A stretch of 64,000 bases of DNA, from positions 137,037 to 201,036 of the forward strand of contig DDFG01000005.1 of NCBI GenBank assembly GCA_002337055.1, read 5' to 3'. The notes under the pieces were generated by a model, which was not told the DNA's origin, ran no database searches, and was given only the letters and a program-made list of their open reading frames with translations. Source of the stretch: Betaproteobacteria bacterium UBA1934 (GTDB lineage Bacteria > Pseudomonadota > Gammaproteobacteria > Burkholderiales > Rhodocyclaceae). A program made the position numbers and the translations under genes. This document shows, one piece after another, positions 63,906 to 64,000 of the stretch (position 1 is its first letter; the number at the start of each line of letters is the position of its first letter).

Positions 63906-64000
63906 ATGCGCAACGACCGCCCTTTGCCCGAAGCCTGCTCCACCGAATGTCCGGTGCGGGAGACCGCAAAAATTGTCGAACACAAATGGGCGACCCTGAT
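63906..64000 (+). CDS. HxlR-family transcriptional regulator, N-terminus (cut by window edge)
   Basis: The last 95 bases encode M-R-N-D-R-P-L-P-E-A-C-S-T-E followed by C-P-V-R-E-T-A-K-I-V-E-H-K-W-A-T-L. The conserved Cys-Pro and K-W-x-x-L of HxlR winged-helix regulators are present; the conserved Cys is often redox- or quinone-sensitive. Only 31 complete codons are visible. Confidence 0.7.
   Translation, partial: MRNDRPLPEACSTECPVRETAKIVEHKWATL

Overview
The window reads as a continuous, high-GC chromosomal segment of a Betaproteobacterium. Gene order and protein character suggest a Rhodocyclales-type lineage (inference: lpxC, dciA, M23 peptidase and secA lie together beside a complete dcw cluster, and the rsmI-yraN-diaA-dolP set and a pst-pho operon are also present). 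Genes are densely packed, many with 1-4 nt stop/start overlaps. I see no CRISPR array and no tRNA. No stretch longer than 300 bases lacks a gene or an assignable RNA or regulatory feature.

Layout. (1) 1-6.3 kb, tryptophan region on the minus strand: the first codons of trpG at the left edge with a Trp-containing leader ORF upstream, and trpE with a second leader ORF that carries four Trp codons and overlaps the gph stop (rpe-gph-leader-trpE). A plus-strand pair (GT39-type glycosyltransferase and PAP2 phosphatase) and a MerR regulator with a stand-alone copy of its C-terminal domain separate trpE from trpG. (2) 6.4-12.1 kb: apaG, argJ, secA and a membrane-anchored M23 peptidase. (3) 12.1-30.3 kb: dciA, lpxC and the division and cell-wall cluster, transcribed mraZ-rsmH-ftsL-ftsI-murE/murF (one fused gene)-mraY-murD-ftsW-murG-murC-ddl-ftsQ-ftsA-ftsZ-lpxC. 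A clear sigma-70 promoter overlaps a MraZ-type repeat operator. (4) 30.5-39.6 kb: RNase P RNA, a chemoreceptor, a lipoprotein, pyrC, a solute-binding protein, and a three-gene unit of porin, half-size phosphate-binding-like protein and GGDEF/EAL sensor. (5) 39.8-44.1 kb: rsmI, yraN, a secreted HIRAN protein, diaA, dolP, a hypothetical and a thioesterase, followed by an orphan histidine kinase. (6) 46.3-57.3 kb: a phosphate-stress block, pstSCAB-phoU-phoB-phoR, followed on the same strand by a PlcP-like metallophosphoesterase, a GT4, dgkA and a second GT4, with fbp upstream. Pho boxes are readable before pstS, before the PlcP-like gene and at the pstC start. (7) 57.4-64 kb: nested IS3/IS110 remnants, then an accessory run of small plus-strand genes (DUF6326, small membrane proteins, TMEM175, GFA, VOC, GNAT, YdeI family, two hypotheticals), ending with a membrane protein divergent from a partial HxlR regulator.

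How it fits together. The most interesting system is the block at 46.3-56.3 kb. The classical phosphate sensing and uptake operon is followed by genes that look able to cleave phospholipid headgroups, glycosylate the released diacylglycerol and rephosphorylate it. This suggests a Pho-controlled membrane lipid remodelling cassette. The second is the pair of Trp-codon leader ORFs placed separately in front of trpE and trpG.
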